Shown here: one piece after another, positions 21,951 through 30,228 of the stretch
Layout: each line of letters opens with the position of its first letter
Position numbering within the stretch: the stretch's first letter is position 1
Origin: a virus
IMG/VR virus record: IMGVR_UViG_3300044591_002226
Span: 1-39,143 of that record
Reading direction: 5' to 3' (one strand)
Length of the DNA stretch: 39,143 nt
Translations under genes and position numbers: made by a program
Notes under the pieces: model-generated
Seen by the model: the letters and a program-made list of their open reading frames with translations, nothing else
Database searches by the model: none
Told to the model about the DNA's origin: nothing

Positions 21951-23010
21951 GGCTGGCCCTCCTTGGCGCGTGCGGCGTCGATAGCGGCGTTCAAAGTCTT
22001 ATGCAGCGCGTCGTTCTCCCCCGTGAGGCGGCGAATCTCATCGCCCTGACTCTGCATCACCTCCTCGAACCGGATGCACTTCTCGCGCTCGCGCTGAAAC
22101 GCTTCGCCGAGCTGCTGCGCGTCGGCGTACCACGTCACGAGGCCGTGGAGGCCGGGCACGGCAACGGGCTTGCGGGCCTCCCGAAGCGAGAGGTTTTCGC
22201 GCTTTAGAGCCGTCACCTCGTTGTGGAGCTCCGCGTTCTCGCGTTCCATCTCATCGACAGCATCGCACCACTTGAACCCCTCGTAACTGTTCTCGGATGT
22301 GGGAGGGCACTGGTACACGTCGCGACGTAGCGCGGCGTTCTCGCGTTCGAGTTCGCGGGTGAATTCGGGGGAAACAAACTCTTGCGGCTCAGACGAAAGC
22401 CCCCAATGTCCGACAAAAGCAACGTCCACGTCTCGGACCGCTGCGTCAGTTCGTGGAGTGTCGCTCACGGCTGCGCCTCCTTTCGGGCTTTAATTAAAGC
22501 CGTATTTGCGATTGACGGACAATCGCAACCGTAAGGGCAAATGCCGTCTCCATGCGGTGAATTCTGATCATATTTGGCTATCGTCTTTAACGCCTCTAGC
22601 AGCGCGGAGTTTTGGTTCACAAGTACGCTTATCTCATCCCAACTGACTTTCATCTTTTCACGCAATGCCGCGTTTTCGCGTTCAAGCACCCCAAGACGAA
22701 TCTTGAGTTCCGCCGACTCCTGCGCCCACTCACGGTTGGACTCGCTCTGCTGTTTCTGCTGCGCGAAAAGAGCCGTACGCAACTCGTTGCGGTCATCGCG
22801 CAGCGCAGCGTTGTCGCGTTCGAGCACCTCGAAAGCATCGGACCACTTGAGCCCCTCGTATCCGTTTTCGGAGGTAGGGGGGCATTGGTACACGTCACGA
22901 CGCAGCTCGGCGTTCTCGCGTTCGAGTCGCTCCACCTTACCGAGCAGAGCGCACTCGCGCTCGCCGCCCTTTCCGAGCAGCACGCATTGCTCGGCGTTCT
23001 CGCGTTCGAG
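21823..23010 (+). repeat. Dispersed repeat encoding LEREN(A)LR heptads
   Basis: GCGGCGTTCTCGCGTTCGAG (or TCGG.. variant) occurs at 21823-21842, 22332-22351, 22907-22926 and 22991-23010, with degenerate copies near 22228, 22664 and 22806. It spans three adjacent genes, always in the frame that reads LERENA on the minus strand. Confidence 0.8.
21947..22468 (-). CDS. Coiled-coil protein with RRDVYQCPPTSEN motif, 173 aa, GTG start
   Basis: It begins MSDTPRTDAAVRDVDVAF from a GTG. It carries LERENAALRRDVYQCPPTSENS, then YEGFKWCDAVDEMEREN and further heptads (LKRENLSLREA, LTGENDALHKTLN). The 30-residue RRDVYQCPPTSEN-YEG-KW-DA block is shared with the next gene upstream, so the two are paralogous or have exchanged segments. 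It ends AAIDAARAKEGQP in the coupling element. MSDTPRTDAA-type starts are familiar from many phage hypothetical proteins. Function unknown. Confidence 0.75.
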   Translation of the reverse strand: MSDTPRTDAAVRDVDVAFVGHWGLSSEPQEFVSPEFTRELERENAALRRDVYQCPPTSENSYEGFKWCDAVDEMERENAELHNEVTALKRENLSLREARKPVAVPGLHGLVTWYADAQQLGEAFQREREKCIRFEEVMQSQGDEIRRLTGENDALHKTLNAAIDAARAKEGQP

Positions 23011-23328
23011 TTGTTGCACTTTCTGCAACAGTTCCTCCGACTCGTGGATACGAGAATCGGCCCACGGCTGGCTGGCCTGCGACACGCGCTCGCAGATGAG
23101 GTCGTTCAGCTCCTTGGCCTTCAGGACGAGCGGCTCCATCTTCTCGTGGACCGCTTTGAGCTGACGCTCGATGTCGCCGAAACGTGCGACCTCGTACCTC
23201 AGGCCGTTGGCCGCGTTGGTCATCTCGATCATCCGGGCGTGCACTTCCTTCGGCGTCCGCGTCTGCTGCGTGCGCTGCCTCGCGTCGTGCTCGGCGATGA
23301 TGTCACTGACAATCGTGTTCGTGCTCAT
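22465..23328 (-). CDS. Long coiled-coil protein with shared RRDVYQCPPTSEN block, 287 aa
   Basis: The start MSTNTIVSDIIAEHDARQ follows the AAGGAGG-type element of the upstream gene. Residues about 30-250 are heptad-rich, with four LEREN/LERDN units (QQLERENAEQ, ERLERENAELR, EVLERDNAALR, GVLERENAALR) and the RRDVYQCPPTSENG-YEGLKWSDAF block near the middle. A C-terminal ICPYGCDCPSI holds three Cys that could bind metal. Function unknown; a structural or tethering role is possible. Confidence 0.75.
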   Translation of the reverse strand: MSTNTIVSDIIAEHDARQRTQQTRTPKEVHARMIEMTNAANGLRYEVARFGDIERQLKAVHEKMEPLVLKAKELNDLICERVSQASQPWADSRIHESEELLQKVQQLERENAEQCVLLGKGGERECALLGKVERLERENAELRRDVYQCPPTSENGYEGLKWSDAFEVLERDNAALRDDRNELRTALFAQQKQQSESNREWAQESAELKIRLGVLERENAALREKMKVSWDEISVLVNQNSALLEALKTIAKYDQNSPHGDGICPYGCDCPSIANTALIKARKEAQP

Positions 23329-23723
23329 GGCTGGGCCTCCTCCGGGCGGGCGATTTCCTTGGCCAGCTTGCGGCACAAGTGATCGTAGGCGAAGCGGAAC
23401 ACGTCGAACTTGGACGATTCAATCGTCTCCGGCGAGAAGGCGTAATCAATCCGCAGGGACTTCCCGGCGCGTTCGCCGCAGACACTGATCACCACCGAGT
23501 GGATGGGCGGCTCGGAAGAACGATCTTCTCCCTGCGGCCACTTCAGCGCGTCCAACGCGGAAGCGAGATTGCGCTCCGCCCAGTACAGGCGCACCGACAA
23601 GGACTCGATCATCTCGGCAGCGTGACGTGCCGTCTGCGGCGCGGCGTCGCCGTTGCGCTCGTCCTCGGACTCCTGCATGATGCGGAGGTCGCGGACGAGT
23701 CTGAATGCGTCGGGGGTGCTCAC
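23325..23723 (-). CDS. Unknown protein, 132 aa, GTG start
   Basis: MSTPDAFRLVRDLRIMQESEDERNG comes from a GTG overlapping the previous TGA. HAAEMIESLSVRLYWAERNLASAL is helical and followed by IHSVVISVCGERAGKSLRIDYAF. It ends EIARPEEAQP in the coupling element. No family recognised. Second gene of the leftward small-gene operon. Confidence 0.68.
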   Translation of the reverse strand: MSTPDAFRLVRDLRIMQESEDERNGDAAPQTARHAAEMIESLSVRLYWAERNLASALDALKWPQGEDRSSEPPIHSVVISVCGERAGKSLRIDYAFSPETIESSKFDVFRFAYDHLCRKLAKEIARPEEAQP

Positions 23724-23962
23724 GACTTGTTCTCCTTCGCCTTTTTGATCTGCCTCTTCACTGCGATCAGCTCGGCAGCTTGGTCGGTGAGGACTTCGAT
23801 GGACGTGGCCCCGAGAAGAGTGAGCAACGAGTACACCTCGTCGTTCGTCTTGGCGACCCAGACGGTGCCGGGCTTGGATTCGGTGGACAGGTCGAGGATC
23901 ATGTACCCGTTCTCGACGCGGCGAAGAAGGTACGGGCTTTCTTTGGGTTTCTTTGAGGACAT
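23720..23962 (-). CDS. Unknown protein, 80 aa
   Basis: MSSKKPKESPYLLRRVENGYMILDLS and PGTVWVAKTNDEVYSLLTLLGA suggest a small alpha-beta domain with a strand-turn-strand start; it ends in a lysine-rich helix (AVKRQIKKAKENKS). It overlaps the next gene by 4 bases. Upstream lies a 37-base gap with CATACAGCACATG, faintly like the phage TATACT class. Function unknown. Confidence 0.68.
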   Translation of the reverse strand: MSSKKPKESPYLLRRVENGYMILDLSTESKPGTVWVAKTNDEVYSLLTLLGATSIEVLTDQAAELIAVKRQIKKAKENKS

Positions 23963-23999
23963 GTGCTGTATGGGTTGTGGGATTACTGGACGAAAAGGT

Positions 24000-24674
24000 T
24001 TAGCTCCGGCGGGGCGGCGGGACGGTGGGCTGCGGGATCGTGTTCACGGGCTCGTCACCGTCGTCCTCGTCCTCGTCCTCGGGAGGCGGCGTGGAGGCGG
24101 GCGTCTCGACAAGGTCCGCGTCGTCTTCCACCAAGATGTCGTTGACGTACCTCGGCTTGCGGACCGGCGGCGTGTCGCTGACCTCGGCGTCGTCCGCCTC
24201 GGGAGCCTCGAACGGGTCCAGCTCGTCCGACAGGCCCATGCGGTCGCAGAGCGTGCGGACCACGAGGCTCAGGTGATTGACCTGCCGCTGGAGGCGGCTC
24301 AGGTCGCCCTTCTTCGATTGTCCTCCCGGGCGGCGTCCCCGGGTAGCACGCGGGACGAGCTTCCAGTCAAACGGTCGGCCCTCGCGGTCCTTGAGGTGCG
24401 GGTACATGTTGCCGGAGAACAGTTGGCTCAAAAGGCTCGCTGAGACGATGCGCCGCGTGAGCCCGTACTCGTACATCTGCCGGGCGAAGACGCTCAGGGT
24501 TCTCGGGCCGGTGGGGCTCTCGGCTTCGCCGATACGGCAGAGGACGATCTCCCGGGCCTGATCCTCGTCCATCACGGGCTTGTACTTCGTCTTGCCCGCG
24601 GTGCGCCGGGAGGTAGCGGTGTCGGGAATACGCTGGTCCAGCGGGGCGGAGTGAAAGGTCTGGATGGGTGTCAT
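24000..24674 (-). CDS. Unknown protein with possible DNA-binding core, 224 aa
   Basis: First gene of the leftward small-gene operon: MTPIQTFHSAPLDQRIPD, a helical core (QAREIVLCRIGEAES; VFARQMYEYGLTRRIVSASLLSQLFSG) that looks helix-turn-helix-like, then a basic GRRPGGQSKKGDLSRLQRQ. It ends in a disordered acidic Pro-rich tail (PPPEDEDEDDGDEP). A regulator is plausible given its position beside a divergent region. Not assigned to a family. Confidence 0.7.
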   Translation of the reverse strand: MTPIQTFHSAPLDQRIPDTATSRRTAGKTKYKPVMDEDQAREIVLCRIGEAESPTGPRTLSVFARQMYEYGLTRRIVSASLLSQLFSGNMYPHLKDREGRPFDWKLVPRATRGRRPGGQSKKGDLSRLQRQVNHLSLVVRTLCDRMGLSDELDPFEAPEADDAEVSDTPPVRKPRYVNDILVEDDADLVETPASTPPPEDEDEDDGDEPVNTIPQPTVPPPRRS

Positions 24675-25174
24675 GCTCTTGCAATGACAGGCCCTCGGAG
24701 CCCCTGTCCAGCGGGTTTTTTCGGTCTTTGCGAATTTCCGACGGAATTATTTAGGGGTTTGTGCAGAGGTAAGTCGTTGGGACGTAAGGTCGTAGGAGGC
24801 GAGAACGGGTTATCGTCGATATGTGGAATGTTTGGCGGACAAGAGGTGGCGGGCGGCGGGTCCGGTCCCGAACACGCTCGGGAGCCGCTGCAGTTCCCCA
24901 GACTCTCTCTCTTTTTTTATTATATTAAGTATAAAAAGAAATAGAGATAGAAGTGGTTGGAGGACCGTGACTTAGGGTTTGAAACTTGTGTGTGGTTTGG
25001 GGCCTATTGTTTTAGGGCTGGGCTCCGCCTTCTCTTCGGCCCGCAGGCCCTGCTGCCCTTGATCCTGCGGGCTTTTCGTCGATGGGACGATGGGTCGGTG
25101 GGCTTTCGGGTCGTTCGGCCCGTAAACGCGATTCTTTCTGGTATTGCCCGAACGCATACCGTATACTGCAGCAC
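24675..25174. other. 500-bp noncoding divergent region with AT-rich hairpin
   Basis: It separates leftward and rightward operons and has no credible gene. It contains an inverted repeat GACAGG-N11-CCTGTC (24686-24708) followed by a T run at 24715; an A/T-only stretch with imperfect inverted arms (24904-24949) in an otherwise GC-rich genome; and the TATACT promoter of the terminase unit at the right end. It also has a 12-mer GTAAGTCGTTGG (24769-24780) that recurs in the other divergent region (14956-14967). A replication origin or control region is possible. Confidence 0.55.
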
Positions 25175-25175
25175 A
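25161..25175 (+). promoter_or_regulatory. CGTATACT-class promoter, leaderless start of the terminase unit
   Basis: CCGTATACT, with TATACT at 25162-25167; the ATG at 25175 is 8 bases after the box, so the predicted transcript has at most a one-base leader. This fixes the start of the downstream gene over a longer in-frame ATG at 25082. Confidence 0.68.
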
Positions 25176-25876
25176 TGGATGACACCCCCAACCCGCTGAC
25201 GACGTGGATCGAAGACCCCGCGGAAGGGCCAGCACCTCGGCGACCCAAGGTTTCGCTGGAGTCGGTCGATCAGGCCCGGGCGTGGATGTGCTACGCTGCG
25301 TTCTCGGGTGACCTCGAAAAGACCGCCATCGCTTCCAAGGTGCCGCTCGCTGCGCTCGTCGCCTTGGAGCACGACTTCAACTGGGTCGCCAAGCTCAAGC
25401 GTTTGAAGACCGGTGCGGGCGAGAGCGACGCCGAGCGCGTGGCCAACCGCGCCGTGAACTACCTGCAGGCACAGCGCATGCGCGACGTGCTGGAGGACGC
25501 ACTACGACTTCTTTCCGATCCCGAGGAACTTCTGCGGCAGTTGGTGAAGTTCAAGTTCGCTGCGGACGGTGCGGTTGAGCGGATCGACGTGAACCCGAAG
25601 GCCGTGCTCGATTTGGCCAAGGCGTTGGAGACGGTGCAGAACATGTCGTACCGGGCTCTCGGCGACAAGATTCCCACCGCCGCCGAGACCGTGAACTCCA
25701 GCGACCGTGGCACGAGTGCCGCGAGCGTGGTCAGCGTGCGCTCGGTCATCAGCGCACTCACCGAGATGCAGGAGCACGCCGAGGAAGAGAAGCGTGCACG
25801 CAAAGCGCAGCGGGCAGCGGAGAATCTTTCCGATGGTAGCCAAGAAAAAGTACCGGCTGTATTGCCTCAAGACTGA
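25175..25876 (+). CDS. Putative terminase small subunit
   Basis: 233 residues. A helix-turn-helix-like segment lies near the N-terminus (LEKTAIASKVPLAALVALEHDFNW). A long helical middle follows (AERVANRAVNYLQAQRMRDVLEDAL and LLRQLVKFKFAADGAVERID), then a C-terminal coiled region (ALTEMQEHAEEEKRARKAQ). This plan and its place before the large terminase suggest the small subunit that recognises the packaging site. The motif is weak, so the call rests on position and size. Leaderless start from the 25162 promoter. It overlaps the next gene by 44 bases. Confidence 0.6.
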   Translation: MDDTPNPLTTWIEDPAEGPAPRRPKVSLESVDQARAWMCYAAFSGDLEKTAIASKVPLAALVALEHDFNWVAKLKRLKTGAGESDAERVANRAVNYLQAQRMRDVLEDALRLLSDPEELLRQLVKFKFAADGAVERIDVNPKAVLDLAKALETVQNMSYRALGDKIPTAAETVNSSDRGTSAASVVSVRSVISALTEMQEHAEEEKRARKAQRAAENLSDGSQEKVPAVLPQD

Positions 25877-26264
25877 GTTCCGCGTCGAGGCCATGCGCCG
25901 ACGTGATGAGGTCCGCGAGATCGTCGCGTGGATGGACCGCACGCAGGGCGCAGGGTGGAAGAAGCGGATGCAGTACCTCGACCACTACATGGGCGAAGGG
26001 CTTCCTCCGCTGTGGGTCAACGGGCGCAGAGTGCCGACGCTTGAGTCGGTGAAGCGTCTCCGTGAATACGCCGAGCGTTTCGGATACGGGAAGATTTCTT
26101 CCGAACAGTATCGGACTCAGCCCTACAATAATGCTGGCGCGAATACGAACCTAACTACCGCGCAAAACGCCCTTAGCGAACTCGCTTCGCTCACCTCGGA
26201 CATAAAAGTTTCTGAGCCCTCCCCCACTCCGGCAGGGCAGGGGAGTGGTCCCGTAGGCCCATGA
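25833..26264 (+). CDS. Unknown protein between terminase subunits, 143 aa
   Basis: MVAKKKYRLYCLKTEFRVEAMRRR is followed by a helical middle (VREIVAWMDRTQGAGWKKRMQYLDHYM), LPPLWVNGRRVPTLESVKRLREYAERFGYG and a disordered Pro/Gly tail. The basic N-terminus could bind nucleic acid. It starts inside the small-terminase candidate (44-base overlap). Function unknown; it could itself be the small terminase. Confidence 0.65.
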   Translation: MVAKKKYRLYCLKTEFRVEAMRRRDEVREIVAWMDRTQGAGWKKRMQYLDHYMGEGLPPLWVNGRRVPTLESVKRLREYAERFGYGKISSEQYRTQPYNNAGANTNLTTAQNALSELASLTSDIKVSEPSPTPAGQGSGPVGP

Positions 26265-26538
26265 GCCCGACGACCCATCGTCCCGGAGTCGTGGACACGC
26301 GTAGTGGTCAGGTCGTTACGTTGGTACGACACGCTCCGACTAAACATAATATTTGTTGTGCGCAGACGGCCCACGTCGGCCCGCGTAAGTGCTTGGTAAC
26401 TACGGGTAGTGGGACCGCTGTGACGCGTAGTGGGCTGGCCACGACGGTCGCCGCACACCCCCGGGAGGGGGGGCCGCGCCCCGCAAAGCCGCTAAGTAGA
26501 CCCAGAGATTTTTATAAATTTTTGGCCATAGCGACCCG
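26265..26538. other. Noncoding gap before TerL with ACGCGTAGTGG iterons
   Basis: It contains ACGSGTAGTGG three times (26297-26307, 26402-26412, 26423-26433) and a related CGCGTAAGTG at 26382. There is a sigma-70-like promoter candidate (TTGGTA at 26331, 18 bases, CATAAT at 26355), a GC-rich palindrome (CCCCCGGGAGGGGG, about 26457) and an AT-rich TTTTTATAAATTTTT just before TerL. Repeats beside a terminase gene suit a packaging or regulatory site. Confidence 0.5.
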
Positions 26539-28410
26539 ATGACTACCACCGCTGCCCCCGATGCGGTGACGGACCTCGTGCGTCGCGTCGCCCACCAGCT
26601 CCACGAGCTTGACGACAAGAAGGCCGCTGCAGACCTCATCCTGCAGGTCAAGAGGGCGAACGCCCAAACGACCAGCGACGCGGAGGCGATTCAGATTCTG
26701 GTCACGTTCCGGCAGTGGCTGCTGGACCAAGGACGGTACGCCGACACCGCTGCCCTACTCTGGCCCGCGGCGACCTTTTCCCCACACCCCGGCAGCGTGC
26801 AGCTCATGTGGCAGGAGATCAGGAAGTCCAGCCAGCTTATGATCATGGGCGCGGCGTCCGTGGGCAAATCGTTCTCGCTGGGCGTCTGGCTGTACCTCGA
26901 TTGGCTCCGCGACCCGGAGTTCACGAACGTGAAAGTCGTTGGACCCAGCGAGGATCACCTTGAAAAGAATCTCTTCTCGCACCTCGTCAACCTTCACCAG
27001 TCGGCTGCGATTCCTAGCCCGGGCGAGTGTATTCGTCTGGGTATCACTCTTGACCCGCACAAGCGAGACGCGGGTATCTACGGCGTCATTGTTCCCATCG
27101 GCAAGAAGGCACCGGCGAAGTTGCAAGGCATCAAGGTAAAGCCACGTCCGAAGCCCCACCCTCTTCTGGGCCGCATGAGCCGACTGCGCATCATGCTGGA
27201 GGAAGCGGAGGACATCCCAGTGGGTATCTGGGAGGACGTGTCCAACATTCTGTCGAACACCGACGGTCTGGAGCAGTTCAAGATTTTCGCGGCCTTCAAC
27301 CCCAAGGACCAGAACGGTGCGTGCGGTGTGCGGTGCGAGCCCGAGAACGGTTGGGGGCACTTCGATCTGGACCACAGCATAACGTGGAAGAGCCGCAGAG
27401 GCTGGAACGTCGTGCGGCTCGACGGCATGCGTTCCGAGAACGTCATCGAGGGCAAGATGCTATACCCCGGCCTGCAGACGAAGACGGGCGTCGAGCGGAT
27501 CATCGCCAACGCGGGCGGCGTGAACACGCGTGGGTACTACACCTTCGCCCGTGGCGCGTTCCCGCGTGAGGGCTCGGACATCGTCATCATCCCGCAGGCC
27601 CTGCTGAACGAAGCGCAGGGGGAATTTGTTTTCGTGAACTCGACGCCGGTGGCGGGCGTGGACATTGCGCTCGAAGGCGACGACAACGCGGTGATGACCG
27701 TGGGACGCTACGGCCTTGCGTCCGGGTGGCGCATGCGCCCGACGAAGGAGAAGCCCGAGGGCGAGGTGAGAACATTCGTCGGCGAGGACGGCAGGCCGCT
27801 GCGGCGGAACGTCATTCAGATCGACCAGCAGTTCAAGCTGCCGAAGGCGGAGACGCTGGCGATGGCGAGGAGTATCCGGGAGACGTGCGAGAACGCGGGC
27901 GTGGACCCGGAGTGGCTGTGCGTGGACCGCACCGTGAACGGCGCGGGCGTGCACGACTACCTCAAGGCGACGTGGGGGCCGGTGAGGGGCGTGAACCCCA
28001 GCTTCTCCGCGTCCGAGATCAAGATTCTCGCGGAGGACACCGAGACGCCGTTCGACCTCTACGAACGTCTGGTCACGGAGCTGTGGTACGCCACGAGAAA
28101 GTTCTTCGAGCATAGTATCCTCAAGATTTCGGGCACGATGCCGACCGAGCGTCTGTTCCACGAACTCACGACGCGGCAGTTCAACACGTCGGCACGCGGC
28201 AAGATCAAGGTGGAGGCGAAGACCGAGTACAAGTCGCGTGGCAACAAGTCTCCCGACTTCGCTGATTCCTTGACGCTACTTATCCACGGCGTCAGGCTGA
28301 ACGTCGCTGGTCCGGTGGGCACCGCCGAAGTGGGCAACGCCTCCGACAGCGCGCTCTCACAATTCCGTCCACGCACCGATGCAACGAACCGCTTTGAGTA
28401 TATCGACTGA
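26539..28410 (+). CDS. terL: Terminase large subunit (packaging ATPase and nuclease)
   Basis: 623 residues. The ATPase domain has a Walker A-like MGAASVGKS (103-111) and Walker B RIMLEEAED (217-224), with KIFAAFNPKDQ as a coupling motif. The nuclease domain has VAGVDIALEGDDN (D375), CVDRTVNGAGVHDYL and the late GNKSPDFADSLTLLIHG acid typical of TerL. It pumps DNA into the prohead and cuts concatemers. No in-frame defect. Its last bases overlap the first glycosyltransferase gene by 32 bases, so the two are translated together. Confidence 0.93.
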   Translation: MTTTAAPDAVTDLVRRVAHQLHELDDKKAAADLILQVKRANAQTTSDAEAIQILVTFRQWLLDQGRYADTAALLWPAATFSPHPGSVQLMWQEIRKSSQLMIMGAASVGKSFSLGVWLYLDWLRDPEFTNVKVVGPSEDHLEKNLFSHLVNLHQSAAIPSPGECIRLGITLDPHKRDAGIYGVIVPIGKKAPAKLQGIKVKPRPKPHPLLGRMSRLRIMLEEAEDIPVGIWEDVSNILSNTDGLEQFKIFAAFNPKDQNGACGVRCEPENGWGHFDLDHSITWKSRRGWNVVRLDGMRSENVIEGKMLYPGLQTKTGVERIIANAGGVNTRGYYTFARGAFPREGSDIVIIPQALLNEAQGEFVFVNSTPVAGVDIALEGDDNAVMTVGRYGLASGWRMRPTKEKPEGEVRTFVGEDGRPLRRNVIQIDQQFKLPKAETLAMARSIRETCENAGVDPEWLCVDRTVNGAGVHDYLKATWGPVRGVNPSFSASEIKILAEDTETPFDLYERLVTELWYATRKFFEHSILKISGTMPTERLFHELTTRQFNTSARGKIKVEAKTEYKSRGNKSPDFADSLTLLIHGVRLNVAGPVGTAEVGNASDSALSQFRPRTDATNRFEYID

Positions 28411-29881
28411 CATCTTCTTGATGCTGGGCCGGAACGGGGACATCACGATTCTCCTTCCGGTCCTGAAACGTTACGCCGAGGAGCGCAAGTGCAAGGCACG
28501 TCTGTGCATATCCAAGGACTTCGCTCCGCTCTTGGAGGGAGTGAGCTACGTTGATCCGATCGTATGGCTCGGGCCGTTCGATACGGTGGCCGAGGCGAAG
28601 GCATTCCTCGGAAAGAAATACCCGGGCACGAACATCATCGATTGCTCCGTGCACGGCTCCGGGGTCAACTACGCTTTCGACATGCGGTCTTTCAGCCGGG
28701 AAATCTGGAAGCGTTCGCGCACCGACCTGCCGTTCGAGCGTCCGGTGCTGGTGTTCGACAAGCGCGACGCGGAGGCCGAGGCGGCGTTGCTTGCGCAACT
28801 AGGCCCCATCACGAAGCCGCTTGTTCTTTTCTCGGGCGCAGGGTGGACCGCTCCGTTCAAACAGGCTCCGGAGTTCTTCGAGCTGCTCAAGGCCGCGCTG
28901 CCGGGTTATCAGGTCGAGAACATCAGTGCCTACCGGAGCAAGCACCCGTACGACCTCTTGGCGTTCTACGAGAAGGCCGTGGGGCTCGTCACCATCGACT
29001 CGTTCCCGCTGCACCTCGCTGCCGCCGTGCCGACGATGAAGACGGTGGCCCTGCTGCCGGATCACAACGTCGAGTTCGGTTGGGCCGCGTGGCGGACTCA
29101 TCAGGTGCTGCGGTGCTTCTACAGCGAAGCGATCCGGCGCGTGGATGAGATTGCCCACGCCGTGACAAACGGCGCCTTGCCGGAGCTTCTCTTCGCGACG
29201 AACTACGGACCTGTGGACGGCGACAAGACAGCTGCACGTCTGGCGCGTGCCAAGCAGACCCGTGACGAGGAATTCAAGAATGGACCGTGGCGTGAGATTC
29301 GTTTCGTTCCGAAACGTGACGGACGCGAGCTTGGCGACAAGCCAGTGCCGTACATCCGCGATCTGATCGAGCAGGCCGTGTCCGAGGCCAAGGGCGACGA
29401 CTCCATCATCGTCCTCTGCAACGACGACATCGGGTTCAGCGCGGGGCTCACGGGCCAGATAGTCGAGACGGTGCAACGTCATGGGGCGGCTTACGCGCAC
29501 CGGTGGGACTATCACCACCCGCTCACCCTCCGCCTCCCGAAGGACGAGTACGACATCCGACGCGCCCAGTGGTACAGCGGGTGCGACCTGTACGCGTTCT
29601 CCGTGTCGTGGTGGAAGAAGAACGGCGGGCTATTCCCCGACATGCTCATGGGCCGCGAGTCGTGGGACAACGTGATGCGGAACCTCATTCGCCGGAACGC
29701 GCACGTCACGGGCTGCGAACTGAAGCACGCCATCTGGCACGAGTGGCACACGAGCTACTGGATCGCCAACCGCGCCACCGCCACGGGCAACGACCACAAC
29801 CGCCGTCTGATGAACGACTGGCTCGGAAAGTACGGCGGTCAGGAAGAGGACTGGCGCACCGCAACCCCCACCTACAAATGA
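28379..29881 (+). CDS. Two-domain glycosyltransferase (GT9-like N-terminus, GT-A-like C-terminus)
   Basis: 500 residues. The N-terminal 260 resemble GT9 heptosyltransferase-type GT-B enzymes: IFLMLGRNGDITILLPVLKRY, then LVLFSGAGWTAPFKQAPEF and GLVTIDSFPLHLAAAVPTMKTVALL. The C-terminal 190 look like a GT-A fold: DDSIIVLCNDDIGFSAGL (DD as possible metal site), AQWYSGCDLYAFSVSWWKK and HAIWHEWHTSYW. It probably transfers sugars to a virion protein or host glycan. It is placed between TerL and portal, an unusual position. Two further glycosyltransferases lie at 35859 and 36917. Confidence 0.78.
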   Translation: MQRTALSISTDIFLMLGRNGDITILLPVLKRYAEERKCKARLCISKDFAPLLEGVSYVDPIVWLGPFDTVAEAKAFLGKKYPGTNIIDCSVHGSGVNYAFDMRSFSREIWKRSRTDLPFERPVLVFDKRDAEAEAALLAQLGPITKPLVLFSGAGWTAPFKQAPEFFELLKAALPGYQVENISAYRSKHPYDLLAFYEKAVGLVTIDSFPLHLAAAVPTMKTVALLPDHNVEFGWAAWRTHQVLRCFYSEAIRRVDEIAHAVTNGALPELLFATNYGPVDGDKTAARLARAKQTRDEEFKNGPWREIRFVPKRDGRELGDKPVPYIRDLIEQAVSEAKGDDSIIVLCNDDIGFSAGLTGQIVETVQRHGAAYAHRWDYHHPLTLRLPKDEYDIRRAQWYSGCDLYAFSVSWWKKNGGLFPDMLMGRESWDNVMRNLIRRNAHVTGCELKHAIWHEWHTSYWIANRATATGNDHNRRLMNDWLGKYGGQEEDWRTATPTYK

Positions 29882-30228
29882 GCTTTTCAATCGTCTGTAT
29901 TTGTGTTCTACTACGTCGCATGATCCACTTCATCCGCGCCCTCGCCCTTCGCACTTGGGACCTCATCGTGTCGTTTGGTGCCGCCCCGTACAGCTACGAT
30001 GCCAAGGGCGATTTCACGACTCGGGACATTTACCCGACCACCTATTCGCTGAAGGAAGCTATTCAGCTCACGGAAATGGCGGTACTTCGTCCACTTCGTC
30101 AATACCGTCGCACGACCAAGCCGGTAAGATTTAAGACCGTCGCAATCAACCGACAGGAGTACCTGATCATGTACGTCAAGGGGCGTCCGAATTACCCGAC
30201 GGAAATCTCCAATCGCCTGTTCAAGTGA
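29878..30228 (+). CDS. Unknown protein, 116 aa, hydrophobic N-terminus
   Basis: The start overlaps the previous TGA (ATGA). MSFSIVCICVLLRRMIHFIRALAL is hydrophobic but broken by arginines; an internal Met (29920) is a possible alternative start. The rest is soluble (LKEAIQLTEMAVLRPLRQYRR and FKTVAINRQEYLIMYVKGRP). No family recognised. It overlaps the next GTG by 4 bases. Confidence 0.65.
   Translation: MSFSIVCICVLLRRMIHFIRALALRTWDLIVSFGAAPYSYDAKGDFTTRDIYPTTYSLKEAIQLTEMAVLRPLRQYRRTTKPVRFKTVAINRQEYLIMYVKGRPNYPTEISNRLFK

Larger units (their letters stand above)
21675..23342 (-). repeat. Four copies of an AAGGAGG stop/start coupling element
   Basis: On the minus strand, AAGGAGGSCCAGCCRTGA occurs at four gene junctions (about 23342-23325, 22483-22465, 21965-21947 and 21696-21678). 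Each supplies a perfect Shine-Dalgarno 7 bases before the next start and an RTGA overlap. Three junctions use ATG and one GTG. The element also forces the C-terminal peptide (K/E)E(A/G)QP on the upstream protein. Confidence 0.8.

Noticed and set aside
14956-24780. Shared 12-mer GTAAGTCGTTGG in the two divergent regions as a proven operator
   Set aside because: Many 12-mers recur by chance in 39 kb; only its position in both gaps is suggestive, so it is mentioned but not claimed.
28280-28288. TTATCCACG inside terL as a host DnaA box
   Set aside because: A single one-mismatch site within coding sequence is expected by chance and is far from any origin-like region.
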